DNA from: Minisyncoccota bacterium
Lineage (GTDB): Bacteria; Patescibacteriota; Microgenomatia; UBA1400; PJMF01
Assembly (NCBI GenBank): GCA_003518205.1
Contig: DOZC01000028.1
Location: 4,131 to 19,360 of the forward strand
DNA length: 15,230 bases
Direction: 5' to 3'
Made by a program: the position numbers and the translations under genes. Position 1 is the stretch's first letter. Each line of letters starts with the position of its first letter. Of this stretch, positions 1-7,501 are shown piece after piece. The notes beneath the pieces are model-generated. The model searched no databases and was not told where the DNA came from. It was given only the letters and a program-made list of their open reading frames with translations.

Positions 1-579
1 ACTCTGATCGGAGAAATTACTCCAATCATCGGTTTTTCCGGTCGAATCAGTCGCGAAAAAGGTTTGAAATATTTGTTGCCTGCTTTAGTCAAATTACGTC
101 AAAAATATCCGCAAATTCAGCTTTTTTTAGCCGGTCCTTTTGGTTCTGAAGTGGTGGGAGAAGAAAATTATTTTGCCAAGCTTCAAAACCAAATTGCCAT
201 TGATCATTTGCCCGTGACTTTTTTGGGCCGACTGACCAAAGCTGAGTTGGGAGCTTTCTATCGACATCTAGATTTATTAATTCTGCCTTCCACCAATCGC
301 ACTGAAGCTTTCGGGCTGGTTCAAGCTGAGGCTTTGTTAATCGGAACTCCAGTAATCACAACAGATTTGCCGGGGGTTAGAATGGCTGTGAAACTCACTG
401 GGGGAGGAGTGGTGGTGCCGATTAAAGATTCAATCGAATTAGTTAGAGCTGTGACCCAAATTTTGCAACATCCAACTGAGTTTGCTGCCAAAAAAATCTC
501 CGTTCGAGCTCAACAAATTTTTGACTCTCAAAAAACTTTAACTTGGTATCGAAATTTTTGCGATTCAGCCAAAACTTAA
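1..579 (+). CDS. GT4-family glycosyltransferase, C-terminal part (5' end outside window)
   Basis: The reading frame is open from base 1 to the TAA at 577-579, so the gene begins upstream of the window. The visible 192 residues form the sugar-nucleotide-binding C-terminal half of a GT-B fold, GT4 enzyme. The opening residues IIGFSGRISREKGLKYL are the usual entry to the second Rossmann domain. Later, PSTNRTEAFGLVQAEAL contains the E-x7-E pair that contacts the donor sugar nucleotide, followed by GTPVITTDLPGV. Such enzymes move a sugar from a nucleotide donor to a lipid or glycan on the inner face of the membrane. A TTG at base 64 is only an internal codon, because conserved sequence lies before it. 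It converges on the epimerase gene with 16 bases between stop codons. Donor and acceptor cannot be told. Confidence 0.88.
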   Translation, partial: TLIGEITPIIGFSGRISREKGLKYLLPALVKLRQKYPQIQLFLAGPFGSEVVGEENYFAKLQNQIAIDHLPVTFLGRLTKAELGAFYRHLDLLILPSTNRTEAFGLVQAEALLIGTPVITTDLPGVRMAVKLTGGGVVVPIKDSIELVRAVTQILQHPTEFAAKKISVRAQQIFDSQKTLTWYRNFCDSAKT

Positions 580-604
580 ACTGCACTTTCGAAACTTAAA
601 CTGC
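572..604. repeat. 13-bp direct repeat spanning both convergent stop codons
   Basis: AAACTTAAACTGC occurs at 572-584 and again at 592-604, a spacing of 20 bases. The first copy carries the TAA of the plus-strand glycosyltransferase and the second carries the complement of the TAA of the minus-strand epimerase. It is probably a small local duplication. I see no hairpin followed by a T-run that would make it an intrinsic terminator. Confidence 0.6.
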
Positions 605-1567
605 GCTCCGGCACCAATCCACCAACTGAGTTAAACCTGGTTGGTAATTTATGGTCGGTTGCCAACCCAACAGTCGTTTAGCCTGGCGAATATCGGCCAC
701 AAAGTAATCTTGGTCTCCCAAACGTTTAGCAGCTGAAGTTAATGGCGTTTTCCAACCTACCAAAGTTTGAATTTCGGCTAATGCCTGATTAATACTGGTG
801 GAATTAGCCACACCCCCACCCACATTAAAAACCTGACCGGCCACCTGATCTATTTTTTGAATCACTAATCGGTAAAGCTGAACTAAATCTTTAACTTGTA
901 ATAAATCTCGAACTTGCTTGCCAGTGCCATAGATCGTGATTGGTTGACGACGTAAATGTTGCAGCACGAAAAAAGCTAACCAACCCTGATCTTCAATCCC
1001 AAATTGATGTTCGCCATAAATACACGATTGTCGCAACACCACGGTTTTGAGACCAAATGATCTAGCGTAATCCAAAAAATACAGATCGGCTGAGCCTTTG
1101 GAACACCCGTAAGGACTGTACAAATCAATCGGAACAGTTTCCGCCACACCGTGACGGCGATCAATTTTTTGACCTACCAAATCACCATAAACTTTATTGG
1201 TAGAACTATAAATTACTGGAATTTCTGGTCGAAATTGACGCACTGCTTCCAAAACCATGAATGAACCTTTGACGTTGATGTCAAAATCGATTTGAGGATT
1301 GGTAAGTGAAGTGGTCACCGCCACCTGAGCCGCCAGGTGTATGACCGCATCGGCCTGGGAAACCAACTGGTTGATGAGTTTTTGATCCAATACCGAACCT
1401 TCGATTAAAGAAATTTTTGGTGAGAGTTTGGTAAGATAAGTGGCATTTTTTCTTGAGGTGGGACGATAAAAATTATCTAGAACCGTAATCTTTTCAGCGC
1501 TTTGTAAAAATCCTTCAACTGTATTAGTACCAATAAATCCCGCCCCGCCGGTAATCAAAAGTCGCAT
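596..1567 (-). CDS. SDR-family nucleotide-sugar epimerase, CDP-paratose 2-epimerase type
   Basis: This is a 323-residue extended short-chain dehydrogenase, close to the usual 320-340. The NAD-binding motif GGAGFIG is at residues 7-13, and the acidic residue after strand 2 is D31. The catalytic set is visible as SST at 121-123 and Y153-x3-K157 in SPYGCSKG. RQSCIYG (179-185) and EDQGW (192-196), then PITIYGTGKQVRDLL, match the CDP-paratose/CDP-tyvelose 2-epimerase branch better than GalE or dTDP-glucose dehydratase. Family enzymes invert a sugar hydroxyl on a nucleotide donor through a transient keto intermediate, in the cytoplasm. The exact substrate is inference, since no CDP-glucose pathway genes are in view. 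It is the last gene of the minus-strand run, 5 bases after the HAD gene. Only a weak purine-rich stretch (AAGAAAG) precedes the ATG. Confidence 0.85.
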   Translation of the reverse strand: MRLLITGGAGFIGTNTVEGFLQSAEKITVLDNFYRPTSRKNATYLTKLSPKISLIEGSVLDQKLINQLVSQADAVIHLAAQVAVTTSLTNPQIDFDINVKGSFMVLEAVRQFRPEIPVIYSSTNKVYGDLVGQKIDRRHGVAETVPIDLYSPYGCSKGSADLYFLDYARSFGLKTVVLRQSCIYGEHQFGIEDQGWLAFFVLQHLRRQPITIYGTGKQVRDLLQVKDLVQLYRLVIQKIDQVAGQVFNVGGGVANSTSINQALAEIQTLVGWKTPLTSAAKRLGDQDYFVADIRQAKRLLGWQPTINYQPGLTQLVDWCRSAV

Positions 1568-1572
1568 AGTTT

Positions 1573-2223
1573 TTACTTTCTTGATTTGAGATCAGCCTGC
1601 TGAAGTTTTTGACCCATAGCCATGACAGCTTGCTGGAGAGTTTTAACTTTATAACGATAACTGATTGGCCAGTCCAAAATATTTGATACCCACCAACACA
1701 CAAAGTTGGGCTGATCCGGTAACACTAATTCTTGAAGTTTTTTAACAATGTCCCAATTATCTTCCACAAACATTTCCAGTTTGAGTCGTTTAATTTGTTG
1801 AGCTTTAAAAATAAACGGCTGTTGATCGTGATCATTAATACAGATTTCGGTAAAAACAGTTTCAGCTTTTAAAGCCTTGAGCCATCGCTGTGTGTCTGGG
1901 CGCAAAAACCCAAACCGAGCGGTAATTAAATACGGTTCAATCAAGCCCGCGGCTTTGAGAGCTTTGATTTCGGCCAGTCCTGGAGCCACCCACAAACTGG
2001 TCTGATGCAGCCAAATAAAGACTTGTTGTTGCCAGGCGGATTTGGGCACAAAAAACTTAATTTTCCGGCGATGTAAAAACACTTTTTTGAACCAAGAAAT
2101 TAAAGGTCGAAAATTTCTCACTGGGTTGTAAAGCAGCACTCCATCCAAATCAAAACCGACTCTCACCGGCAGTCGGTGCAGACTTGAGGATGGCGAAATT
2201 CGAGTGGAGTTTTTTTGAGTCAT
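1573..2223 (-). CDS. HAD-superfamily phosphatase-like protein
   Basis: HAD hydrolase with all core motifs, about 216 residues from the preferred start. Motif I is VGFDLDGVLL, with the nucleophile and acid/base aspartates at residues 25 and 27. Motif II is the Thr in YLITAR, motif III the Lys in the FKAQQIKRL region, and motif IV the acidic pair in FVEDNWDIV. It resembles small cytosolic nucleotidase-like HADs, but I cannot name its substrate. An in-frame ATG at 2274 would add 17 residues inside the upstream coding region. I prefer the ATG at 2223, because it lies 4 bases after the upstream stop and conserved sequence begins well after it. Neither start has a Shine-Dalgarno sequence. Among glycan genes, removal of a phosphate from a sugar or lipid intermediate is plausible, but this is inference. 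Confidence 0.75.
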   Translation of the reverse strand: MTQKNSTRISPSSSLHRLPVRVGFDLDGVLLYNPVRNFRPLISWFKKVFLHRRKIKFFVPKSAWQQQVFIWLHQTSLWVAPGLAEIKALKAAGLIEPYLITARFGFLRPDTQRWLKALKAETVFTEICINDHDQQPFIFKAQQIKRLKLEMFVEDNWDIVKKLQELVLPDQPNFVCWWVSNILDWPISYRYKVKTLQQAVMAMGQKLQQADLKSRK

Positions 2224-2227
2224 GAAA

Positions 2228-4057
2228 TTAAAAATTGGGGCAATATTGGCTGATTTGATAAATTTGATAGTCATCAGTAGTTACCACGGTGGGCTCTAAA
2301 TATTTAGCCATGAATCCAGTAGTAATTGAAACTGATTTTCCCAACTCGCCATCCCCTGGTGATATTACCACAGCCCCAATGTTTTGTCTTTGCAAAGCCT
2401 GGCACCAAGATTTTAAATCCGGGAACTGACCAAAAAGTCTTGGTAATAGGGCTCGCCGTTCCGAGTCTTGGTACCCCAATGACCAAGCAAAATAACCATA
2501 ATCTAAAAACAATTTTCTGCCCACCAAGGAAGCTGGATGATAAAGATAAGTCGTGCTTAAAACTACAGTTTTGGGTGGAGTATTGGCCTCAAGCCAAACC
2601 GAGGCTGACTGATTGGACCAATCAGTCATCACATAGCGTTGATCATTTAAAATCGGGAAAAAATCCACCAATCCTGACAAACTCCAACCCCACCAAACTA
2701 AACTTCCCAGTGCCAGTCCCGCCGCACTCAGTGGTAACCCGAGCCAGCGCCTAGGAACAGGTTGAGCGGCAGCCAGGCGACCAAACTGATATACCCGCTG
2801 CCACCAAATAGCCAGCCAACCTGCCGCCACCATGGCTACGACTTGAGAAAATAAATTCACAAACTTGTGATTATTAATCATATCTGGAGAGAACCGCCAA
2901 AGATTGGCAGCTATAAAAATTGGAGTTACTAGCCATAAAATTCTTCTTCCTGGCGTGGGCCAAAAAAGTCCGATCAACCAAATCAACAAACCCAAACCCA
3001 AGTTCCACCACCAGAAATCCAGTAGACCCAAAAAAGTCTGATTAGTGGCCAAAAATCCTGGAGACCAAGCTGGCAAAGTTTGACTTGCTGGGACAAACTG
3101 AATCATTACCAACCCCAATAAAGCCAATCCCAAACTATAAATCGCCAATAACTGTCGACTCAAGCCAGGGCGCAACTTTGACTGAAGCCAACCCAAACTG
3201 ATCAGCCCCACTATTAAACCACTCACTAAAACTGCTCCTGCCTGATGAAGTAGCGGAAAGACAGCTAAAACTAAAACTCGCAAACCCCAACTCAAAAAGC
3301 TCAAGGGGGAAGTTTTTGAAGCTGAAGTTTTTAATTTTGGTTGAGACTGGAACTGACTGGTGGCTGAGTTTGGCCACCACCATTGAAGTAACGGCCAAAT
3401 CACCCACCAAACCAGACCTAGGCTTAAGCCAAGATGTCGCTGATTTGTAAAAACATTCAGAGTCCAAAAAGCGCTGATCTTTTGACCATCCCAGGGCCCA
3501 AAACACACAAAGTGTTGAGCCTGGCTCACTATCTGCCAAAGTTGGGGCCAATCCAGCCAGTGCCACCAACTCAAACCTTGTTTTTCAGCCAAAACCCAAG
3601 CACTTAAACTACTGTTCATTAACCCAAACCACAGAGCTAAAAATCCTGCCAATTTCGATTTGAATATGAGTCGCGCCACTCGATACATCATCCAGATCAT
3701 TAACCCAAACCCAAGAGCACTGAGGCCGTTAAAAACTAAACCTAGGTTTAAACCTAACTTTTCCCCCCAACCTACCAGAGCATAAAACAGGAAATGATAT
3801 CTAATCGGTTCTCCCGGAAAGAGGGGATATTCTGGGGGCCAATTGGCGCCCAAAGTGAATGATCGAATCAATGGCAAATGGGCTCCAAAATCACTCCAAG
3901 CTTTGCTCGCAATCATTAATTCCCCCGAACTACTCGCAAAGGTTAGCGACATTAGCCACCAAGCAATTCCTAAGCTCAAAATCCCAGCCCAGAAATCAGT
4001 ATGTTTCAACCATAAAGCTTGAAAATCTGGTTTAAATTTTAACCAAAACTGCCACAT
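2228..4057 (-). CDS. Large polytopic membrane protein, GT-C glycosyltransferase-like
   Basis: A 609-residue, very Trp- and Leu-rich protein with roughly ten or more predicted membrane spans and a soluble C-terminal part of about 120 residues. The first span (about 23-41) is followed by an outside loop with D56 in AWSDFGAHLPLIRSF, then PGEPIRYHFLFYALVG (81-96). A first extracytoplasmic loop with a conserved acidic residue is typical of GT-C enzymes that use lipid-phosphate sugars. The MINNHKFVNLF segment near residue 400 and the tail (VWLEANTPPKTVVLSTT, then a segment ending in GAVVISP) recall uncharacterised DUF2298-like GT-C proteins. I am not certain of that match. It sits 9 bases after the flavoprotein gene and 4 bases before the HAD start. 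No Shine-Dalgarno sequence is seen. Acceptor and donor are unknown. Confidence 0.72.
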   Translation of the reverse strand: MWQFWLKFKPDFQALWLKHTDFWAGILSLGIAWWLMSLTFASSSGELMIASKAWSDFGAHLPLIRSFTLGANWPPEYPLFPGEPIRYHFLFYALVGWGEKLGLNLGLVFNGLSALGFGLMIWMMYRVARLIFKSKLAGFLALWFGLMNSSLSAWVLAEKQGLSWWHWLDWPQLWQIVSQAQHFVCFGPWDGQKISAFWTLNVFTNQRHLGLSLGLVWWVIWPLLQWWWPNSATSQFQSQPKLKTSASKTSPLSFLSWGLRVLVLAVFPLLHQAGAVLVSGLIVGLISLGWLQSKLRPGLSRQLLAIYSLGLALLGLVMIQFVPASQTLPAWSPGFLATNQTFLGLLDFWWWNLGLGLLIWLIGLFWPTPGRRILWLVTPIFIAANLWRFSPDMINNHKFVNLFSQVVAMVAAGWLAIWWQRVYQFGRLAAAQPVPRRWLGLPLSAAGLALGSLVWWGWSLSGLVDFFPILNDQRYVMTDWSNQSASVWLEANTPPKTVVLSTTYLYHPASLVGRKLFLDYGYFAWSLGYQDSERRALLPRLFGQFPDLKSWCQALQRQNIGAVVISPGDGELGKSVSITTGFMAKYLEPTVVTTDDYQIYQISQYCPNF

Positions 4058-4066
4058 ATTGATCTT

Positions 4067-5371
4067 TTACTCTTGGAGCATGGCTTGAGCGGCAGTTCGC
4101 CCAATCGCCACCGCAAAATTAATGCCTCGATCCCAAGGATAGACTTGTTGCATACTGGCCCAAAAAACCTTTGGCCAGGGTGTGGCGATTTGGGGAACCA
4201 GCAATCGATGATTTGTAAACACCAAGGGTTGGGCAAACTTGGCGTCAAACACCCAAGAATTAATTAAATGAGTTTCAAAATCAGGAGCCAGTTGTTTCAA
4301 ATATGGAGTGTATTCTGTTAGCAAATCAGTGGCAGTTCGCCCAAACCACGCCTGACCTCGCACTCCAGAGGTTTCGCCATATTTAGCCACATAAACAATC
4401 GTATGACCAGCATATTTTTGACGACCCGTCAATTGAGTTTGTTCCACGACTGCCAAAAATGGCCAACCTGATTCATTAATATTGAGCCAGTAGGTTGCGT
4501 CTCTAAAAAAAGGTCGATCCAATTCCAAAACCAAGGTTTTGGCTCCTAAACCCTGAAGCTTTTTAGTTTGAGCCAACCAACTTTTTTGAGCCGAAGTTTT
4601 AACTAGTGGAGCTAGAAGTTTTTGAGCCACTCCAGATTCAGCCGCTACCAAAATTTGATCAAATTTTTCTCGCCCCAGCCGAGTCACCACTTCAAAGCTG
4701 GTTTGATCAAAATTCAAACTTTCAACTGGAGTTTTCAAATGGAATTTCACCCCCCGGGTCACTAATTTGGCAGCTATCAGGCGAGCTAACTCTCCAAAAC
4801 CTCCCTGATAGTAACCCAACTCAGCTGACCTAGCCACAATTCTAGCCCAAAACCAAGCTAAATTAATTTTCTCAGCAAATCTGCCAAATTTGCCCACAAA
4901 CAAGGGTCGCCAAATCTTTTGCCAAACTTCAGCTCCCATTACTGGCTTAATCCAAGCAGCTGCCGAAAAACGATCTAACTGGACTCCCCAAGGCCAAAAT
5001 TTTAACAATGCTAAGCCAAGTCCCATTCGCCATCGCCCCAGCCAACTTAAAGGTTGATATCGCAATAACGACATCACGCTGTCCAAAGAGCGAATTCCAC
5101 CTTCTTGAAGGGTGGCAGTTCGAACCCGCCGGAACTCCAAAGCTTGATGTAAACCCAAATCGGCCAGCCATTTCCGAACCGCCGTGTCAGTGGTAAAAAT
5201 ATGATGATAGTGTTTTTCAATTTCTGCTGACCATGACTGAGCCCGAAAACCAGCTGCCAAACCCCCAACCGCCGCCGCGGCCTCAAACACCACCACCTCA
5301 TTGCCGGCCTGACGCAAATCATCGGCCGCTGCCAAACCAGCAAATCCCGCTCCAATAATGCCAATTTTCAT
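4067..5371 (-). CDS. FAD/NAD(P)-dependent oxidoreductase, amine-oxidase-like fold
   Basis: A 434-residue flavoprotein. The N-terminal dinucleotide-binding motif GIIGAGFAGLAAA (4-16) ends in E30, which should bind the FAD ribose, followed by GGLAAGF (36-42). EKHYHHIF (52-59) and the C-terminal YPWDRGINFAV (411-421) are signatures of a flavoprotein group that I associate with glycan gene clusters. The fold is that of protoporphyrinogen oxidase, amine oxidase and UDP-galactopyranose mutase. The protein could oxidise or isomerise a sugar or lipid intermediate, but the substrate is unknown. No membrane span or signal peptide is evident, so it should be cytoplasmic or peripheral. It lies 18 bases after the GT2 gene and 9 bases before the GT-C gene, inside the likely operon. 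No haem or carotenoid genes are nearby to support those alternatives. Confidence 0.85.
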   Translation of the reverse strand: MKIGIIGAGFAGLAAADDLRQAGNEVVVFEAAAAVGGLAAGFRAQSWSAEIEKHYHHIFTTDTAVRKWLADLGLHQALEFRRVRTATLQEGGIRSLDSVMSLLRYQPLSWLGRWRMGLGLALLKFWPWGVQLDRFSAAAWIKPVMGAEVWQKIWRPLFVGKFGRFAEKINLAWFWARIVARSAELGYYQGGFGELARLIAAKLVTRGVKFHLKTPVESLNFDQTSFEVVTRLGREKFDQILVAAESGVAQKLLAPLVKTSAQKSWLAQTKKLQGLGAKTLVLELDRPFFRDATYWLNINESGWPFLAVVEQTQLTGRQKYAGHTIVYVAKYGETSGVRGQAWFGRTATDLLTEYTPYLKQLAPDFETHLINSWVFDAKFAQPLVFTNHRLLVPQIATPWPKVFWASMQQVYPWDRGINFAVAIGRTAAQAMLQE

Positions 5372-5389
5372 ATTTAAACAAAGCGTTAA

Positions 5390-6124
5390 TCAAAGCCCCA
5401 ATTGCTGAATTAGAACCTGGCATTGTTGCCACTTCATATGTAAATACAATCTCAGAGCTTCCCACCCAGCTTTGATGACTACTTTCGGATGATTTCCAGT
5501 TGGAGTGCCGAATCGGCGCAGCTCATGGTCCACCGGAATTTGACTGAACTTCAAACCGCGCTTTTTAAGTTTATACAACAATTCTGCACTCAAAAATGCC
5601 CCAGTCGACTCCAAAGGAATTTGTTGTACTAAATCGGTTTTGAGTAACTTAAAAGCACAATCAATATCCCGAACCTGAAGTCGAAATAAAATATCAATGT
5701 AAAGTTTAAATAATTTGGCGTTAAAAACTCTGATGCCACCATCGGCTCTATGTTTGCGATAACCGATCACCACCTGATATTTATCGGTTTGAGCAGTTAA
5801 TTTAGACAGTTGAGCCAATCTAAATTGCAAATCTCCATCAGTAAAGAAAACCCAATCATGCTTGGCTGCGGCAAATCCAGTCCGGAGTGCCGCTCCATAA
5901 CCTCGATTTTTTGAATGCTTCATCAGTCGAATTCGACGATCTTTTTGATGCCAAGTTCGAACCAATTTTGCCGACCCATCAGTACTGCCATCATCCACCA
6001 CAATTATTTCAAATTTTCGAGCCACTTTGGGTAATTCTTGGAGCGCTTCTGTGACAAATAACGGAATGTTGGCAGCTTCGTTATAACAAGGAAAAAAAAC
6101 TGAGAGAGAAGAGAGCTTTGTCAT
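5390..6124 (-). CDS. GT2-family glycosyltransferase, polyprenyl-phosphate sugar synthase-like
   Basis: A 244-residue GT-A fold enzyme similar to dolichol-phosphate mannose synthase. Motifs in order are FFPCYNEAANI (10-20), VVDDGSTDGS (42-51), NRGYGAALRTGF (73-84) and the metal-binding FTDGDLQF (94-101). A later segment, RVRDIDCAFKLLK-like, also fits lipid-phosphate sugar synthases. It lacks the C-terminal membrane pair or GtrA domain found in many relatives, so it is the soluble, DPM1-like form acting at the inner membrane face. It would transfer a hexose, perhaps mannose or glucose, from a nucleotide to polyprenyl phosphate. The neighbouring PMT-type protein would be the natural consumer of that product. 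The gene lies 13 bases after the PMT gene and ends in TGA, which supports TGA being a stop here. There is no Shine-Dalgarno sequence before the ATG. Confidence 0.88.
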   Translation of the reverse strand: MTKLSSLSVFFPCYNEAANIPLFVTEALQELPKVARKFEIIVVDDGSTDGSAKLVRTWHQKDRRIRLMKHSKNRGYGAALRTGFAAAKHDWVFFTDGDLQFRLAQLSKLTAQTDKYQVVIGYRKHRADGGIRVFNAKLFKLYIDILFRLQVRDIDCAFKLLKTDLVQQIPLESTGAFLSAELLYKLKKRGLKFSQIPVDHELRRFGTPTGNHPKVVIKAGWEALRLYLHMKWQQCQVLIQQLGL

Positions 6125-6137
6125 AATTTAAATTTGA

Positions 6138-7499
6138 TTAGCGCCAACTCGGCAGGAGCCAGTATACCTGCTTGACCTGCCAAAGGGGAATTAGCAAACC
6201 AGTCCAAACTGGATAACAACCCAACCAAACTAGAGCTATTAAAACCAGAATTAATCCTAATCCCCACTGCCGCCACCAACTTGAGGAAATTCGAGTTAAC
6301 ATTAAAGCTGCCAAAATTATCCCCAACACTTCAGATGGTAAAAAATGGTAAAAAAACTGAATTCTGGGAGAAAATAAAAACGCCCCACTCAATCCCACTG
6401 CCCAAGCTAAAACCCAACCAATAGGATTGGTGAGCCACCGAAACATTTTGACTCGAGATACTTGCCAAGAGCGCCACAATCCACCCAACCAGCTCCCCAA
6501 ACCCCACCACAGCAACAACATAATACCGGGTTGTTCCACAGCGATAATCTGCGAAGTTTGATGAATCGGAGTCACTTGGGCTCGCCAGTAAGTCACCGGT
6601 TGAGTGTTAAACCACCAAGCCACAGGGCCTGACTGATCTGGATGAGTTCGGTCACGAGTCAAATGATATTGCCAAATCGCTCGCTGAAGTTCCACCAAGT
6701 GGTTTAACCCTCGCCCAGAAAAAAACCCTGGCCAATAGCTTAAAAAATAAATCAAAACCGGCATTACTCCCAAACAAAAAACTTGCCAGGGCCAACCCGC
6801 CCATAACCGCTGATGCAATCTAACTGGAGTTTGTCGCCACACCCAAATTTGCCTGGCTACCTCACTACCAGCAATACCCATCACAAATAACCAACCAGTC
6901 CATTTGGTGGCTGCCGCCAAACCCAACCAAACACCCACCCCCAACCACTGCCAACGATTGGCCATTTCAGAAACCGCCCGGGGTTTTAGAAGTCTGTCAA
7001 AATATACCTTGAGACTTAAAAGTCCAAAAAAAGTTACCACCATGTCATTCATGCCTACCCGAGACTGAACTAGATTCAAACCACTCATGGCTACCAAAGC
7101 AGCTGCGGTCCAACCAGCCAACCGCCCTCCCAAGCGCTCAGCAATTTTGTAACTCACCCAAATTACTCCAAAACTGGCTAAAACTGAGGGCAAACGCCAT
7201 GCCCAGGCCGTATCTCCCCAAATCCCAATGGCCATCGCCTGCAAATACTTGAAAATTGGCGGGTGTAACCAATCGGCAAAAATCCCGCTCGTAGACACTG
7301 GGGGTTGCCACCAATCGAAAATTCGCCAATCTTGATTTAAGACTGCCCGAGCCGCTGGAACATGGTATTGCTCATCAAAAACGTAATTCGCCGGTTGATC
7401 TAGCTGCCAAACTCGACCCAAAATTCCCAGTAAAATCAGTATTCCCAACAGCCACCGTTGCCAGTAGGGCAAGATGTGGGTTTGAATCCGAGCCAACAT
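6138..7499 (-). CDS. PMT-family membrane mannosyltransferase (dolichyl-phosphate-mannose--protein type)
   Basis: A 453-residue polytopic GT-C protein with about ten or more membrane spans. After the first span (about 16-31) the outside loop holds VFDEQYHVPAA, whose D42-E43 pair is the catalytic acidic motif of PMT/GT39 enzymes. WLHPPIFKYL (77-86, HPP at 79-81) and LVQSRVGMNDM are also typical. Such enzymes take a sugar from polyprenyl-phosphate on the outer face of the membrane and put it on Ser/Thr of exported proteins. It is shorter than E. coli ArnT or yeast Pmt (550-800 residues) and lacks MIR domains, as is usual for bacterial forms. The gene starts 2 bases after the isomerase stop, so the two are almost certainly cotranscribed. 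No Shine-Dalgarno sequence is present. Mannose as the sugar is inferred from the family. Confidence 0.85.
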   Translation of the reverse strand: MLARIQTHILPYWQRWLLGILILLGILGRVWQLDQPANYVFDEQYHVPAARAVLNQDWRIFDWWQPPVSTSGIFADWLHPPIFKYLQAMAIGIWGDTAWAWRLPSVLASFGVIWVSYKIAERLGGRLAGWTAAALVAMSGLNLVQSRVGMNDMVVTFFGLLSLKVYFDRLLKPRAVSEMANRWQWLGVGVWLGLAAATKWTGWLFVMGIAGSEVARQIWVWRQTPVRLHQRLWAGWPWQVFCLGVMPVLIYFLSYWPGFFSGRGLNHLVELQRAIWQYHLTRDRTHPDQSGPVAWWFNTQPVTYWRAQVTPIHQTSQIIAVEQPGIMLLLWWGLGSWLGGLWRSWQVSRVKMFRWLTNPIGWVLAWAVGLSGAFLFSPRIQFFYHFLPSEVLGIILAALMLTRISSSWWRQWGLGLILVLIALVWLGCYPVWTGLLIPLWQVKQVYWLLPSWR

Positions 7500-7501
7500 A
7501 A

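Noticed and set aside
64..579. GT4 gene starting at TTG 64
   Set aside because: The frame is open to base 1 and conserved GT4 sequence precedes the TTG, so the gene is partial at its 5' end.
2326..2754. 142-residue plus-strand open frame
   Set aside because: It lies wholly antisense to the GT-C-like gene, has no family motif, and is explained by composition of the opposite strand.
3135..3569. 144-residue minus-strand frame overlapping the GT-C-like gene
   Set aside because: It is an alternative frame of a well-supported membrane protein gene, with no recognisable domain or start signal.
3737..3750. 14-base perfect palindrome TAAACCTAGGTTTA
   Set aside because: It is inside the GT-C-like coding region, encodes part of a normal membrane segment, and has no partner sites that would suggest an operator or recombination site.
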